A DNA stretch of 64,000 nucleotides from Bog-159 sp963709155 (GCA_963709155.1 CAVPVD010000003.1:310001-374000); one strand, 5' to 3'; positions 44,226 to 53,533 are shown, numbered from the stretch's first letter. Numbers and translations are program-made. The notes: generated from the letters alone by a model not told the origin.

Positions 44226-44290
44226 AGGTGGTGGGTAGTGGGTGGTGTTGTGGGTGATGGGTGATAGGTGCCGGGTTCTGGATGGTGTGT
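44226..44290. repeat. G/T-rich low-complexity tract
   Basis: The tract is built of GGTG, GTGGG and GATGGGTGATAG words, with several runs of three G. It contains four or more GGG runs within 50 bases, so a G-quadruplex on the plus strand is possible. It lies in the 194-base gap between the small basic gene and the convergent STGPKT paralogue. Confidence 0.5.
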
Positions 44291-44378
44291 TATGCGGGGC
44301 GGGCCGGTTTTTTGGGGACAGATTGGGCGGACTGCTTGGGGTCGTTTGCCAGGTTGTCAAAGAGCAGGGGGCGGAGAG

Positions 44379-44966
44379 CTATCGGCTATCGGGATTCAGT
44401 GGGGCACAGGATAGCGGGGCGTTCGCGCCGCTGTGCGCCATGACATAGGCGGGCGGCGGGGGGAAGGGCGCTTGGGCCGGCTTCGGAACAGGCGTTGCGG
44501 CCGGTTTCAGGGGCTCGGTGTGCGGCTGCCCGGGCTGAACCGGCTTTTGGGCACGCTCTCTTTGCATCTCTTTCAGGTCACGCAGGGAACTGCTGAAAGA
44601 ACGCTCCAGACGCGCGCGCTGCGAAGCGACGCGGTCGAGCAGGCCGGTTCGTTTGGATCCTGGCAGGGTGGCGGAATAGATCTCGCTTTCGCTCCGATCC
44701 ACGCGCATGAGCAACCATTGAGCAATGGCCATCTGCTCCAGAAATATCCGTTCGGTGTAGGTTTGAGGCTGCCATTCGGCATGCAATCCGCCTGAAAGCT
44801 CTTGATATTCCGCGGGGTCTTCGTCAGAAAGCATGAGGCGGCGGGCGCGGAGGCCCCAGGTGAGGGCGTTCAGGCAGACGGTTTCCTTGCCTGCGGGAGT
44901 TTTCGGACCCGTTGACTGTTGCGCGTTCTGGAAGTTGGCTTGGTGCTGTTTAGTAGAGATTAACAT
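44379..44966 (-). CDS. Conserved hypothetical, STGPKTPxGK family (copy 2)
   Basis: This 195-aa protein has QNAQQSTGPKTPAGKETVCL and LTWGLRA, the same signature as the protein at 4998-5726. The middle is helical (YTERIFLEQMAIAQWLLMRVDRSE) and the C-terminal 60 residues are proline-rich. The two paralogues agree in layout more than in sequence. A GGAAA box precedes the ATG. The function is unknown. Confidence 0.75.
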   Translation of the reverse strand: MLISTKQHQANFQNAQQSTGPKTPAGKETVCLNALTWGLRARRLMLSDEDPAEYQELSGGLHAEWQPQTYTERIFLEQMAIAQWLLMRVDRSESEIYSATLPGSKRTGLLDRVASQRARLERSFSSSLRDLKEMQRERAQKPVQPGQPHTEPLKPAATPVPKPAQAPFPPPPAYVMAHSGANAPLSCAPLNPDSR

Positions 44967-45049
44967 GTGAATTTCCTTTTCGACTCGATTCTACAACCGA
45001 GGCGCGCGGGAATCACATCTGCAGGGAGGGTGGATATTCAGTAAGTTGT

Positions 45050-45481
45050 TTAGTTAGTGGGGGGCGGGGCGGGCCTATTTCTTTTTGGCGACGTGTGACT
45101 CGGATCGGGTCTGGAGACCTCCGCAGGCGTGGACGCCTGCCCCACCCCGCGTTTCCGGGCGCTGGCGTGGGCTTGGCGCGATAGGGCCTGGTGCGACGCG
45201 GCGGCGGTTCCCTCGTGCTGCAAGGCGGCGAGGGAAGCGCGCGACCGTTTCGGATTGGGCTTACGGCCGGTGGCCTTGGGCGCTTTCTTCCCAGGCGGCG
45301 GGGGAAGCTTTACCCCCGCCCGCCTCGCCTTGGATAATCCAATGGCGATCGCCTGCTTAGCCGAGCGCGCGCCATGCTTGCCTTCGCGCACGTGCTCGAT
45401 CTCTTCACGCACGAATTCGCCGGCCTTTGTGGACGGCGATTTGTCCTTTTGCGCGCGCCGCAGGGTTTTCTTCTCCGGCAT
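45050..45481 (-). CDS. DUF6496-type Lys-rich protein with repeat-derived C-terminus
   Basis: The first 70 residues match DUF6496 (KAGEFVREEIEHVREGKHG, ARSAKQAIAIGLSKARRAG), a small basic family of soil bacteria; the following part is Lys/Arg/Pro/Ala-rich like a histone-like tail. From about residue 112 the sequence (GVGQASTPAEVSRPDPSH) is encoded by mosaic repeat 9, so the present C-terminus comes from the repeat and the original end was replaced or extended. It lies two bases upstream of the PRC-barrel gene in the minus direction of reading order. Confidence 0.8.
   Translation of the reverse strand: MPEKKTLRRAQKDKSPSTKAGEFVREEIEHVREGKHGARSAKQAIAIGLSKARRAGVKLPPPPGKKAPKATGRKPNPKRSRASLAALQHEGTAAASHQALSRQAHASARKRGVGQASTPAEVSRPDPSHTSPKRNRPAPPPTN
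45101..45145. repeat. Mosaic hairpin repeat 9 (coding)
   Basis: The order is GGGTCTggAGACC (45107 on), GCAGGCGTggACGCCTGC (45123-45140) and the GCCCCAC cap (45139-45145). Compared with repeat 6 it has lost one C after AGACC and carries one loop change. It lies inside the 3' end of the DUF6496 gene and is translated there. Confidence 0.8.
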
Positions 45482-45483
45482 GG

Positions 45484-45918
45484 CTACAGTCCGCCGCCCC
45501 CGCGCTGGGTCTTGGTTTCCTGATACTCATCCCAATACGGAGTGGTGCCGTAGTATTGGTATAATTCAGACGCCCAACCCGTGTCCGCCATGTCGGGCCA
45601 TTGGTTCTTGTCGAAGCCAGGAGCGTTCTCCAGGGTCTTTTTATCTACGTCCAGAATGAAGCACTTCTCGTCTTCGTCCACCTTAAGCGCATTCCAGGGC
45701 ACGGCGAATAGCTTGTTCCCCATGCGCAGAATCCCGCCAAACGACAGCACCGCGTAGGCGACCCTGCCGGACGGGATGTCGATCATGATCTCGTCGAGTT
45801 TGCCGAGGTCTTCTCCCGCCGAGTTCTTGACGGCGTCTCCTGCCAGCGTGCTTGCCGCGAGTACGCGCCGATAGGGTTTTTCCGGGTCGGTTTTCTTGAT
45901 CTTTCCGCGTTGTTGCAT
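45484..45918 (-). CDS. PRC-barrel domain protein
   Basis: The 144-aa protein has a PRC-barrel (about residues 17-100): RVLAASTLAGDAVKNSAGED, LGKLDEIMIDIPSGRVAYAVLSFG and NKLFAVPWNALKVD. PRC barrels occur in RimM and photosynthetic reaction-centre H, and as single stress-related proteins. The C-terminus (WASELYQYYGTTPYWDEYQ) is acidic and aromatic. The ATG at 45918 follows AGGAGAACTT closely. It lies two bases upstream of the DUF6496 gene on the same strand. Confidence 0.88.
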   Translation of the reverse strand: MQQRGKIKKTDPEKPYRRVLAASTLAGDAVKNSAGEDLGKLDEIMIDIPSGRVAYAVLSFGGILRMGNKLFAVPWNALKVDEDEKCFILDVDKKTLENAPGFDKNQWPDMADTGWASELYQYYGTTPYWDEYQETKTQRGGGGL

Positions 45919-45992
45919 ATAAGTTCTCCTAGTGGAAGTAACTTGCACCTTTGATGCCTTATCCAACTTCTGGTACGCGAACGCACCGTTGG

Positions 45993-46613
45993 TCAAGCGC
46001 CAACGGGCGCAGGAGAACGTCTGCTACGGCGGATCCAGCCATAAACCGAAAGCACGCTTCCCACGATGCAGAAAATTATCAACCCGATGAGAAATCCTTG
46101 CACGATAGGATTCTTGAGCCATCTGAGGATATGCGATCCGAATCGCATGGCGAGGAGCCCCACGATGGTGAAGCGAACCATGCGCGAAATTCCCACGATC
46201 ACCACCATGCGTTTACGGGAATACTGCAGGGCGGCGGCCGCCATCACGAAAGCGGTGAAGGGAAATGGGGGCGGCATCAACGAGGCGATGGCCAGGGCTT
46301 TACCGGCGTTCTCGCGCACCTGGGCTTCGACGCGCTTCACGCGGCGCGCCGGAAGGTGTTTTTCGAGACCTTGCGCGCCTAGCGGACGCAAGGTCACGTC
46401 GATCAACAGGCAGCCCAATACGGAACCTATGGTAGACATGGCCGCGTAGTAAAGCATGTTCGCCGCATGGGGATGGCGCGCCGTCAGAGCCACTACCAGC
46501 AGGTCGTTGCCCCATGGTGCGAATAAGAACGATGAATCGAGGATGCCCAGGATCAGAAGTCCGACGCCGCCGAATTTTAGTACAAAGACGAACAGCCAGG
46601 ATGCAAAACGCAT
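45993..46613 (-). CDS. VTT/DedA-like membrane protein
   Basis: This 206-aa protein has four to five hydrophobic segments. The core GNDLLVVALTARHP, SVLGCLLIDVTLRPLG and PPPFPFTAFVMAAAALQYSRKR fits the VTT (SNARE-associated/DedA, YqaA-like) domain. The conserved Gly and Pro of the re-entrant loops are present (LMPPPFPFTAF). Family members translocate lipids or help membrane integrity. It starts the block of small stress-type genes on the minus strand. Confidence 0.8.
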   Translation of the reverse strand: MRFASWLFVFVLKFGGVGLLILGILDSSFLFAPWGNDLLVVALTARHPHAANMLYYAAMSTIGSVLGCLLIDVTLRPLGAQGLEKHLPARRVKRVEAQVRENAGKALAIASLMPPPFPFTAFVMAAAALQYSRKRMVVIVGISRMVRFTIVGLLAMRFGSHILRWLKNPIVQGFLIGLIIFCIVGSVLSVYGWIRRSRRSPAPVGA

Positions 46614-46655
46614 GCGGTGGGTTAACAGGCAAGTGGGGGGCCGATGGCGGCAGGA

Positions 46656-46698
46656 GCGGGTTCTGGAGAACCCGCGCAGGCGTAGACGCCTGCCCCAC
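46656..46698. repeat. Mosaic hairpin repeat 10
   Basis: GCGGGTTCtgGAGAACCCGC is followed by GCAGGCGTagACGCCTGC (46676-46693) and the GCCCCAC cap (46692-46698). It is the repeat 6/9 layout with a changed first stem. It lies between divergent genes (VTT and glgX). Confidence 0.8.
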
Positions 46699-46780
46699 GA
46701 GCCACGAGCGAGCAGTGACCTTTATCGTACGCATTGAGATTGTCAGCACACTGGTTCTCGCTTAGAATGAAGCGGGGGAT

Positions 46781-48886
46781 ATGAGAGAGGGGTCGCCACA
46801 CCCGCGGGGAGCCGCTTGGGATGGAAGGGGAACCAACTTCGCGGTATTTTCCGCGAATGCCACCAAGGTGGAAGTGTGTATCTTCGATCCCGACGGGCAC
46901 CGCGAGTTACAGCGGGTGGCGTTGCCGGAGTATACAGACCAGATCTGGCATGGTTACCTGCCCGGGATCCGTCCGGGCACGCCATATGGCTTACGGGTGC
47001 ATGGGCCGTACGAACCCAGCGCGGGCCATCGATTCAATGCCAATAAGCTATTGCTCGACCCGTACGCCTGCGCCTATCTCGGCGCTTTGACATGGGACCC
47101 GGCGATCTTCGGGTATCACATGGAATCGGCGGACGATCTGACTTTCGACGAGCGCGACAGCGCGCCGTTCGTGCCCAAGTGCCTCGTGGTAGACCCGATT
47201 TTCGATTGGGCAGGGCCCCGGGACCGCACCCGGATTCCCTGGGACGACACCATCCTGTACGAGCTACACGTGCGCGGATACACGATGCGGCATCCGTCGG
47301 TTCCCGAGAAACTACGGGGCACTTACGAAGGCCTGGGTAGGAAGGAGGTGCTGAGCTACATTAAATCGCTCGGAGTCACCTCGGTGGAGCTACTGCCCAT
47401 ACACACGTTTATCAACGAACATCACCTGGTGGAAAGGGGACTTTCCAATTACTGGGGGTACAACAGTATCGGCTATTTCGCGCCGGAGCCGCGTTATGCC
47501 GCGGATGCCCAGGAAAGCCTGCGCGAATTCAAAGAGATGGTGGCAAGGTTCCACGAGGCCGGGCTGGAAGTGATCCTGGACGTGGTTTACAACCACACGG
47601 CGGAAGGCAACGAGTTGGGCCCGACGCTGTCTTTTAAAGGAATCGATAACGCCAGCTATTACCGGTTGATCGCCAACGACCAACGGCATTACATCAACGA
47701 TACGGGTACGGGGAATACGCTGAATCTGAGCCACGCGCGGGTGATCCAGATGGTGACGGACAGCCTGCGATATTGGGTGCAACTGGCGCACGTGGACGGC
47801 TTCCGGTTTGACCTGGGCACGATTCTGGCGCGCGAACCGAACGGCTTCGATAACCAGAGCGGGTTCCTGAAGGCGGTCAGCCAGGATCCGGTTTTGGGCT
47901 CGATCAAGCTCATCGCGGAGCCATGGGATTGCGGGCCGGGCGGGTATCAAGTGGGCGCTTTCCCACCCGGGTGGGCCGAATGGAACGACAAATTCCGCGA
48001 TACGGTACGCGATTTCTGGCGGGGCGAGGCGCCATTGACAGCCTTGGCGGAACGGCTCTGCGCCTCGGCGGCGCTCTTCAACCATCAAGGGCGGCGGCCG
48101 TGGGCGAGTATCAACTTCATTTCGGCGCACGATGGCTTCACGCTGAAAGACGTAGTCTCCTACAACCAGAAGCACAACGAGACGAACGGGGATGGCAATC
48201 TGGACGGAACATCGGACAATCGCTCCTGGAATTGCGGTGTCGAGGGGCCTACGGACGATCCCGACATCAATGCCCTTCGCTGGCGGCAGACACGAAACAT
48301 GCTCGCCTCACTTTTGTTGGCGCAAGGCACGCCGATGATGTTGGCGGGCGACGAATTCGGGCGGACGCAGAGCGGCAATAATAACGCCTACTGCCAGGAC
48401 AACGATGTAGGCTGGCTGAACTGGGAGATTCGGGAGGACGGATGCGCGTTGATCCGTTTCGTGCAGCGGCTCACTTCACTCCGCCACCGGTATCCGATTC
48501 TGCGGCGCAATTTGTTTCTGAACGGAGAGTATATAGAAGAACTGGGAGTCAAGGACGTCACCTGGGTGCAAGCCAGCGGCGAGGAGATGGACGAGCAGCA
48601 CTGGAACGACGGGAGCCTGCGCTGCTTCGGCATGCTGCTCGACGGGCGGGCGCAGACCACGGGAATCCGGCAGCGAGGGAAAGAGGCGACCCTGCTGATC
48701 GTGATCAACGGATATCCCGACGCGGTGCCGTTCACGCTGCCGGAATACAACGGAACCAGCCAATGGTGCCTGCTGGCCGATACGACCTTGCCGGATAAGG
48801 CCAGCGGGAAATTCGAGACTCGTGCGGAATTCAGCGCGGCGGGCCGCTCCGTGGCGCTGTTTTCAGCCGCGGCGGGTACGGCTTGA
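46781..48886 (+). CDS. glgX: Glycogen debranching enzyme GlgX/TreX
   Basis: This GH13 isoamylase-type enzyme hydrolyses alpha-1,6 branches of glycogen. The 701-aa protein has the N-terminal carbohydrate-binding domain (GRGTNFAVFSANATKVEVC) and the catalytic barrel with ILDVVYNHTAEG, GFRFDLGTIL (nucleophile Asp), LIAEPWDCG (acid/base Glu) and FISAHDGFTLKDVVSYN. It is the first gene of the glgX-treZ-treY operon, in which it supplies linear maltodextrins. Confidence 0.95.
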   Translation: MREGSPHPRGAAWDGRGTNFAVFSANATKVEVCIFDPDGHRELQRVALPEYTDQIWHGYLPGIRPGTPYGLRVHGPYEPSAGHRFNANKLLLDPYACAYLGALTWDPAIFGYHMESADDLTFDERDSAPFVPKCLVVDPIFDWAGPRDRTRIPWDDTILYELHVRGYTMRHPSVPEKLRGTYEGLGRKEVLSYIKSLGVTSVELLPIHTFINEHHLVERGLSNYWGYNSIGYFAPEPRYAADAQESLREFKEMVARFHEAGLEVILDVVYNHTAEGNELGPTLSFKGIDNASYYRLIANDQRHYINDTGTGNTLNLSHARVIQMVTDSLRYWVQLAHVDGFRFDLGTILAREPNGFDNQSGFLKAVSQDPVLGSIKLIAEPWDCGPGGYQVGAFPPGWAEWNDKFRDTVRDFWRGEAPLTALAERLCASAALFNHQGRRPWASINFISAHDGFTLKDVVSYNQKHNETNGDGNLDGTSDNRSWNCGVEGPTDDPDINALRWRQTRNMLASLLLAQGTPMMLAGDEFGRTQSGNNNAYCQDNDVGWLNWEIREDGCALIRFVQRLTSLRHRYPILRRNLFLNGEYIEELGVKDVTWVQASGEEMDEQHWNDGSLRCFGMLLDGRAQTTGIRQRGKEATLLIVINGYPDAVPFTLPEYNGTSQWCLLADTTLPDKASGKFETRAEFSAAGRSVALFSAAAGTA

Positions 48887-48900
48887 GGCGCGCGCACAGC

Positions 48901-50625
48901 ATGCCTTTCGGCGCCGGGATGGTGACGGGCGGGGAGGCGCGGTTCCGTCTGTGGGCGCCCGCATGCGAGCGCGCCGGCTTAGAATTGGACGGCTCGGAGT
49001 CGCCGTTGCCGCTAACCCCGTTGGATGGCGGATGGCACGAGCTGACGACCCGGGCGAAACCCGGCGCGCGTTATCGTTTCGTGCTGGCGGACGGCACGCG
49101 CGTTCCCGACCCGGCATCGCGTTACCAGCCGGACGACGTACACGGAGCGAGCGAGTTGATCGAACCGCGATCCTGGGAGTGGAGGGACGAGGGATGGAAC
49201 GGCCGTCCGTGGGAGGAGGCCGTGATCTATGAGCTGCACGCGGGCGCATTCACTCCGGAAGGCACTTTCACGGCGGCGATTTCGAAGCTCGACCATCTGG
49301 TTTCGTTGGGCATTACGGCGATCGAGCTCATGCCGGTGGGCGATTTTCCGGGCTCGCGCAATTGGGGGTACGACGGCGTGCTGCCGTATGCGCCCGATTC
49401 TTCCTACGGCCGGCCGGAGGATCTGAAGGCCCTGGTGGAGGCGGCGCACGCGCGCGGACTGATGGTGTTTCTGGACGTGATCTACAACCACTTCGGGCCG
49501 GACGGGAACTACCTGTGGCTTTACGCGCCGCAGTTTTTTACGGAGCGGCACAAGACCCCGTGGGGCGCGGGCATCAACTACGACGGGCCGCACAGCCGGC
49601 CGGTACGGGAGTTCGCGATTCACAACGCGCTTTATTGGATCGAAGAATTCCATCTGGACGGTTTGCGGCTGGACGCGGTGCACGCGATTGCCGATGATAG
49701 CCCGGTGGATATTTTGCAGGAGCTGGCGGAGCGGGTGCATGCCGCCGTCGGCGCGCGACAAGTGCACCTGGTGCTCGAAAACGACAGGAACGAGGCCCGG
49801 CGGCTGGTGCGGGATGACGGTGGGCGGCCGCGCTGGTTCACGGCACAATGGAACGACGATGTGCATCACGTGCTGCATACGGCTGCCACTGGGGAATCCG
49901 AGAGCTATTACGGCGCGTATCTTGGGGATACAAAGAAGCTGGGCCGCGCACTGGCGGAAGGCTTCGTGCGGCCGCGCGGCGAGCGAAGCGGGCATTTGCC
50001 TCCGAGCGCGTTCGTGGCGTTCATCCAGAATCACGATCAGATCGGCAACCGGGCCATCGGCGACCGGTTGAGCGCGGTAACGTCGCCCGCGGCCCTGCGC
50101 GCGGTGGCGGCGGTTTACCTGCTGCTGCCGCAGATTCCCATGTTGTTCATGGGCGAGGAGTGGAACGCGGCGCAGCCGTTTCCGTTTTTTTCGGACTTCG
50201 GCCCCGATCTGGCGGAGGCGGTGCGGAAGGGCCGGCGCGAGGAGTTTCCGGAACATCGCGGGGAAGTGCCGGATCCGCAAGCATACGGTACGTTCGCTTC
50301 GGCCAAGCTGCAATGGGAGGATCTGAAGCAGCCCGCGCACCAGGATTGGCTGGAATGGTACCGCCGGATTTTGGGGGTGAGGCGCGATGCGATCGTGCCA
50401 AAACTGGCGGGCATCGCAGGCTGCGCCGGCACTTTCGAGGTGGCCGGAGACGGCGCGGTCGTGGTGCGGTGGCGGCTGCAGGCGGGGGAACTCACGCTGG
50501 CGGCCAACCTTTCCGATGTGCCGGTAGCGGGGTTTCCCGCCAGCCCGGCGATAGTTTACTGGCAAGAGGGGCACGCCGGCAGTGACGGTGTCTTCGGACC
50601 CTGGACAGTGCGTTGGTCGGCATGA
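48901..50625 (+). CDS. treZ: Malto-oligosyltrehalose trehalohydrolase
   Basis: TreZ cleaves trehalose from the end of maltooligosyl trehalose. The protein (about 574 aa) has the GH13 motifs VFLDVIYNHFGPDGNYL, GLRLDAVHAI (nucleophile), LVLENDRNE (acid/base) and FIQNHDQIGNRA. The N-terminal domain reads EARFRLWAPACERAGLEL. An in-frame TTG at 48883 overlaps the glgX stop, so translation may start there; the ATG at 48901 is the alternative. The C-terminal barrel end overlaps treY. Confidence 0.94.
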   Translation: MPFGAGMVTGGEARFRLWAPACERAGLELDGSESPLPLTPLDGGWHELTTRAKPGARYRFVLADGTRVPDPASRYQPDDVHGASELIEPRSWEWRDEGWNGRPWEEAVIYELHAGAFTPEGTFTAAISKLDHLVSLGITAIELMPVGDFPGSRNWGYDGVLPYAPDSSYGRPEDLKALVEAAHARGLMVFLDVIYNHFGPDGNYLWLYAPQFFTERHKTPWGAGINYDGPHSRPVREFAIHNALYWIEEFHLDGLRLDAVHAIADDSPVDILQELAERVHAAVGARQVHLVLENDRNEARRLVRDDGGRPRWFTAQWNDDVHHVLHTAATGESESYYGAYLGDTKKLGRALAEGFVRPRGERSGHLPPSAFVAFIQNHDQIGNRAIGDRLSAVTSPAALRAVAAVYLLLPQIPMLFMGEEWNAAQPFPFFSDFGPDLAEAVRKGRREEFPEHRGEVPDPQAYGTFASAKLQWEDLKQPAHQDWLEWYRRILGVRRDAIVPKLAGIAGCAGTFEVAGDGAVVVRWRLQAGELTLAANLSDVPVAGFPASPAIVYWQEGHAGSDGVFGPWTVRWSA

Positions 50626-53390
50626 TTCCGCGGGCTACATACCGGCTGCAGTTCAAGCAGGGGTTCGGCTTCGACGAAGCGGCGCAGTTGGCGCCTTACC
50701 TGGCGCGTCTGGGGATCAGCCACGTTTACGCGTCGCCGTGGCTGAAGGCGCGGACCGGAAGCACGCATGGATACGACATCGTGGATCACGATGCCTTGAA
50801 TCCCGAGTTAGGCGACGGAGCGGCCTTCGAGCGTATGACGGCCGCCCTTAGAGATAACGGGTTGCGGCAGATTCTGGATTTCGTGCCGAACCACATGGGC
50901 GTGGGCGGATCGGACAACCCGCTGTGGCTGGACGTGCTCGAATGGGGTCCGGACTCGCCGCACGCGGGCTGGTTCGACATCGATTGGAATCCGGATCGCG
51001 ACTTCCTGCAGAACAAGCTGCTGGTGCCGTTTCTGAAGGATCAGTACGGCGTGGAATTAAGCCAGGGAAGCCTGGCTTTGAAGTTTGACGAACAAGCGGG
51101 AACGTTCGCGGTCTGGCTATATGACACGCACAAGCTGCCGATATGCCCGTTGAACTACGCCCGGATTCTGGGAAATGCGCACGCGGAGCTGGAGCGCATC
51201 GGCGACGCCTTCACCAACCTCGCGGAATGGCGGCCACAGATTGTACGGGGCGCGGCCGATCTGAAGGCGCAATTGGCGCGCGCGGTCGAGGAGAACGAAG
51301 AGGTCCGCCAGGCGATCGCCGCCGCCGTGCACAGCCTGAATGGCACTCCGGGCGATGAGGCGAGCTGGCGCGAGTTGAACGCGCTGATCCAGGATCAGTA
51401 CTGGCGCGCGGCGCACTATCGCGCGGCGGCGGACGATATCAACTACCGGCGTTTTTTCAACATCAACGAACTGGCGGGGCTGCGGATGGAACTGCCGGCG
51501 GTGTTCGAGCACGCGCATCGCCTGGTTTTCCGTCTGCTCAATGCCGGCGCGCTGGACGGGTTGCGCATCGACCACATCGACGGACTCCTGAATCCCAAGG
51601 AGTATCTGCGGCGATTGCGCGAACATATGCCGGAGGATAGCTACCTGGTGGTGGAAAAAATCCTGGCGCAACACGAATCGCTGCGCGAGGATTGGCCGGT
51701 GGAAGGTACCACCGGTTACGAGTTTGCCAACCTTGCGACCGGGCTGCTGGTGAATCCGGCGGGCGAGGAAAGCCTGACGCGAGCTTACGTAGAGTTCACC
51801 GGGGAGCGCCAGGCATTCGCGCGGATCTTGCGTGATTCGAAAATGCGCATCATGCGCAACGAAATGGCCAGCGAGCTGAACGCGCTGGCGCGCGACGTAG
51901 CGCGCGTGGCACACCAGAACCCGCGGACCGCCGATTTTACGGTGAATATCCTGCGGCGGGCGCTGCGCGAAGTGATCTCCTGTTTTCCGGTCTACCGGAC
52001 CTACGTGGACAACCAGGGCGCGCCCACGGAAGCAGACCGGCGGGATCTCGATTGGGCCATTAAGCAGGCGCGCGGGAACGAAACGGATGTCGATCCCAGC
52101 GTATTCGATTTCATCTACCAGGTTCTATCGGGAGACCTGGTGAAGGAACCTCGCAGCGGCTTCAGCCGTTATACGGTGCTGCGGTGTGCGATGAAACTGC
52201 AACAGTATAGCGGTCCGGTGATGGCGAAAGGTCTGGAGGACACCGCATTCTTCCGGTACAATCGCCTGATCGCCTTAAACGAAGTGGGCGGCCATCCGGA
52301 TAGATTCGGTGTGATGCTCTCCGCCTTTCACCGGGCCAACGCGCAGCGCGCGAAACGGTGGCCGCACTCCATGTTGGGCACTTCGACGCACGATAGCAAG
52401 CGCGGTGAAGACGCGCGCGCGCGCCTGGCGGTGCTATCGGAAATACCGGACGAATGGGCGCAGCAGGTGCAGATTTGGAGCCGGATCCTGCGTGCGCGCA
52501 TGGGGGACGTGGAAGGCACGGCGCCGCCGGACCGCAACGACGAATACGTGTTTTACCAACTGCTGGTGGCCACCTGGCCCGCGGAATTGACGGGGACCGC
52601 CGCGCTGGACGCCGAAGCGGTGGGGCGATACACGGAACGGCTGCGAAACGCGATGCTGAAGGCGGTGCGTGAGGCGAAAGTGCGTTCGACCTGGGAATCG
52701 CCCAATACGGCGTACGAGGACGCGCTGGTGAGCTTCGTGAATCAATCGCTCGACAGCGAGCGGTCGCCCAATTTTCTGGCTGCGTTCCTGCCGTTCCAGG
52801 AGCGCGTCGCCAGATTGGGCGCGCGCAACAGCCTGGTGCAGACTGTCCTGAAATCGACGGTGCCCGGCGTGCCGGATTTTTATCAGGGCGCGGAGTTGTG
52901 GGACCTGAGCATGATGGATCCCGACAACCGGCGCCCGGTCGATTACGCGGGGCGTGTCCGTATGCTGGCCGAATTGACGGAGGGAAGGCCCGAGTGCGCC
53001 GCGGCGCTGCTGGAACAGTGGCGCGACGGACGGATCAAACTGTCGGTGATTGCTAAGATTCTGGCGTTTCGCCGCGATCACGCGGAGTTGTTTACGGCCG
53101 GTAGCTACGAGCCGCTGAGCGCGGAGGGCGGCAAGCAGGACCATGTCTGCGCGTTAGTCCGGCGGAATGACGATGAAGCCGTGGTGGTGGCTGCCGCGAG
53201 ATTCCCGGCGGCGCTGGAGGCCGCGCCCGATTGGGGCGGGACCTTAATTCCGCTTCCGGAGGCGCTGCAGCGGATTGCGTGGCGGGATATTCTGACGGGT
53301 GCGGAGATGGGATGCTCCGGCGGCGGATTGCCGGCGCAACGGGTGTTTCAGTATTTGCCGGTGGCGGTGCTGGCGGCCAGAGCCGGCTGA
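50622..53390 (+). CDS. treY: Malto-oligosyltrehalose synthase
   Basis: TreY rearranges the terminal alpha-1,4 bond of maltodextrins into the alpha,alpha-1,1 bond of trehalose. The protein of about 922 aa begins MIPRATYRLQF and has LDFVPNHMGV, GLRIDHIDGL, LVVEKIL and the family-specific STHDSKRGEDARARL. The ATG overlaps the treZ stop (ATGA), showing translational coupling. The last codons (near AGAGCCGGCTGA) run into an AGCCGGCTgaaAGCC hairpin, and the stop codon appears to be the TGA of that module. Together the three genes make trehalose from glycogen. Confidence 0.95.
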   Translation: MIPRATYRLQFKQGFGFDEAAQLAPYLARLGISHVYASPWLKARTGSTHGYDIVDHDALNPELGDGAAFERMTAALRDNGLRQILDFVPNHMGVGGSDNPLWLDVLEWGPDSPHAGWFDIDWNPDRDFLQNKLLVPFLKDQYGVELSQGSLALKFDEQAGTFAVWLYDTHKLPICPLNYARILGNAHAELERIGDAFTNLAEWRPQIVRGAADLKAQLARAVEENEEVRQAIAAAVHSLNGTPGDEASWRELNALIQDQYWRAAHYRAAADDINYRRFFNINELAGLRMELPAVFEHAHRLVFRLLNAGALDGLRIDHIDGLLNPKEYLRRLREHMPEDSYLVVEKILAQHESLREDWPVEGTTGYEFANLATGLLVNPAGEESLTRAYVEFTGERQAFARILRDSKMRIMRNEMASELNALARDVARVAHQNPRTADFTVNILRRALREVISCFPVYRTYVDNQGAPTEADRRDLDWAIKQARGNETDVDPSVFDFIYQVLSGDLVKEPRSGFSRYTVLRCAMKLQQYSGPVMAKGLEDTAFFRYNRLIALNEVGGHPDRFGVMLSAFHRANAQRAKRWPHSMLGTSTHDSKRGEDARARLAVLSEIPDEWAQQVQIWSRILRARMGDVEGTAPPDRNDEYVFYQLLVATWPAELTGTAALDAEAVGRYTERLRNAMLKAVREAKVRSTWESPNTAYEDALVSFVNQSLDSERSPNFLAAFLPFQERVARLGARNSLVQTVLKSTVPGVPDFYQGAELWDLSMMDPDNRRPVDYAGRVRMLAELTEGRPECAAALLEQWRDGRIKLSVIAKILAFRRDHAELFTAGSYEPLSAEGGKQDHVCALVRRNDDEAVVVAAARFPAALEAAPDWGGTLIPLPEALQRIAWRDILTGAEMGCSGGGLPAQRVFQYLPVAVLAARAG

Positions 53391-53398
53391 AAGCCGTG

Positions 53399-53533
53399 GT
53401 GGGGCAGGCGTCTACGCCTGCGGAGGGTCTCCAGACCCGATCCTTTGGCGAGCGTAGGCTCGCCGCATGGCGAACTGAAGCTCGCCGTCGCGGGACTTAA
53501 AAGTCCCGCCAGCACGCTGAAGCGTGCGCCACA
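53399..53533. repeat. Mosaic hairpin repeat 11 (compound)
   Basis: GTGGGGC cap (53399-53405), GCAGGCGTctACGCCTGC, GGGTCTccAGACCC, then GGCGAGCgtagGCTCGCC-like and GGCGAACtgaaGCTCGCC-like stems, then GCGGGACTTaaAAGTCCCGC and GCACGCTgaAGCGTGCGCCAC. Modules of repeats 6 and 7 are thus joined in inverse order. Together with the preceding AGCCGGCTgaaAGCC it fills the treY-TamA gap. Confidence 0.85.

Noticed and set aside
49012..50574. 520-aa open frame opposite treZ
   Set aside because: Antisense shadow of treZ; rich in Arg, His and Gln as typical of reverse-frame translation.
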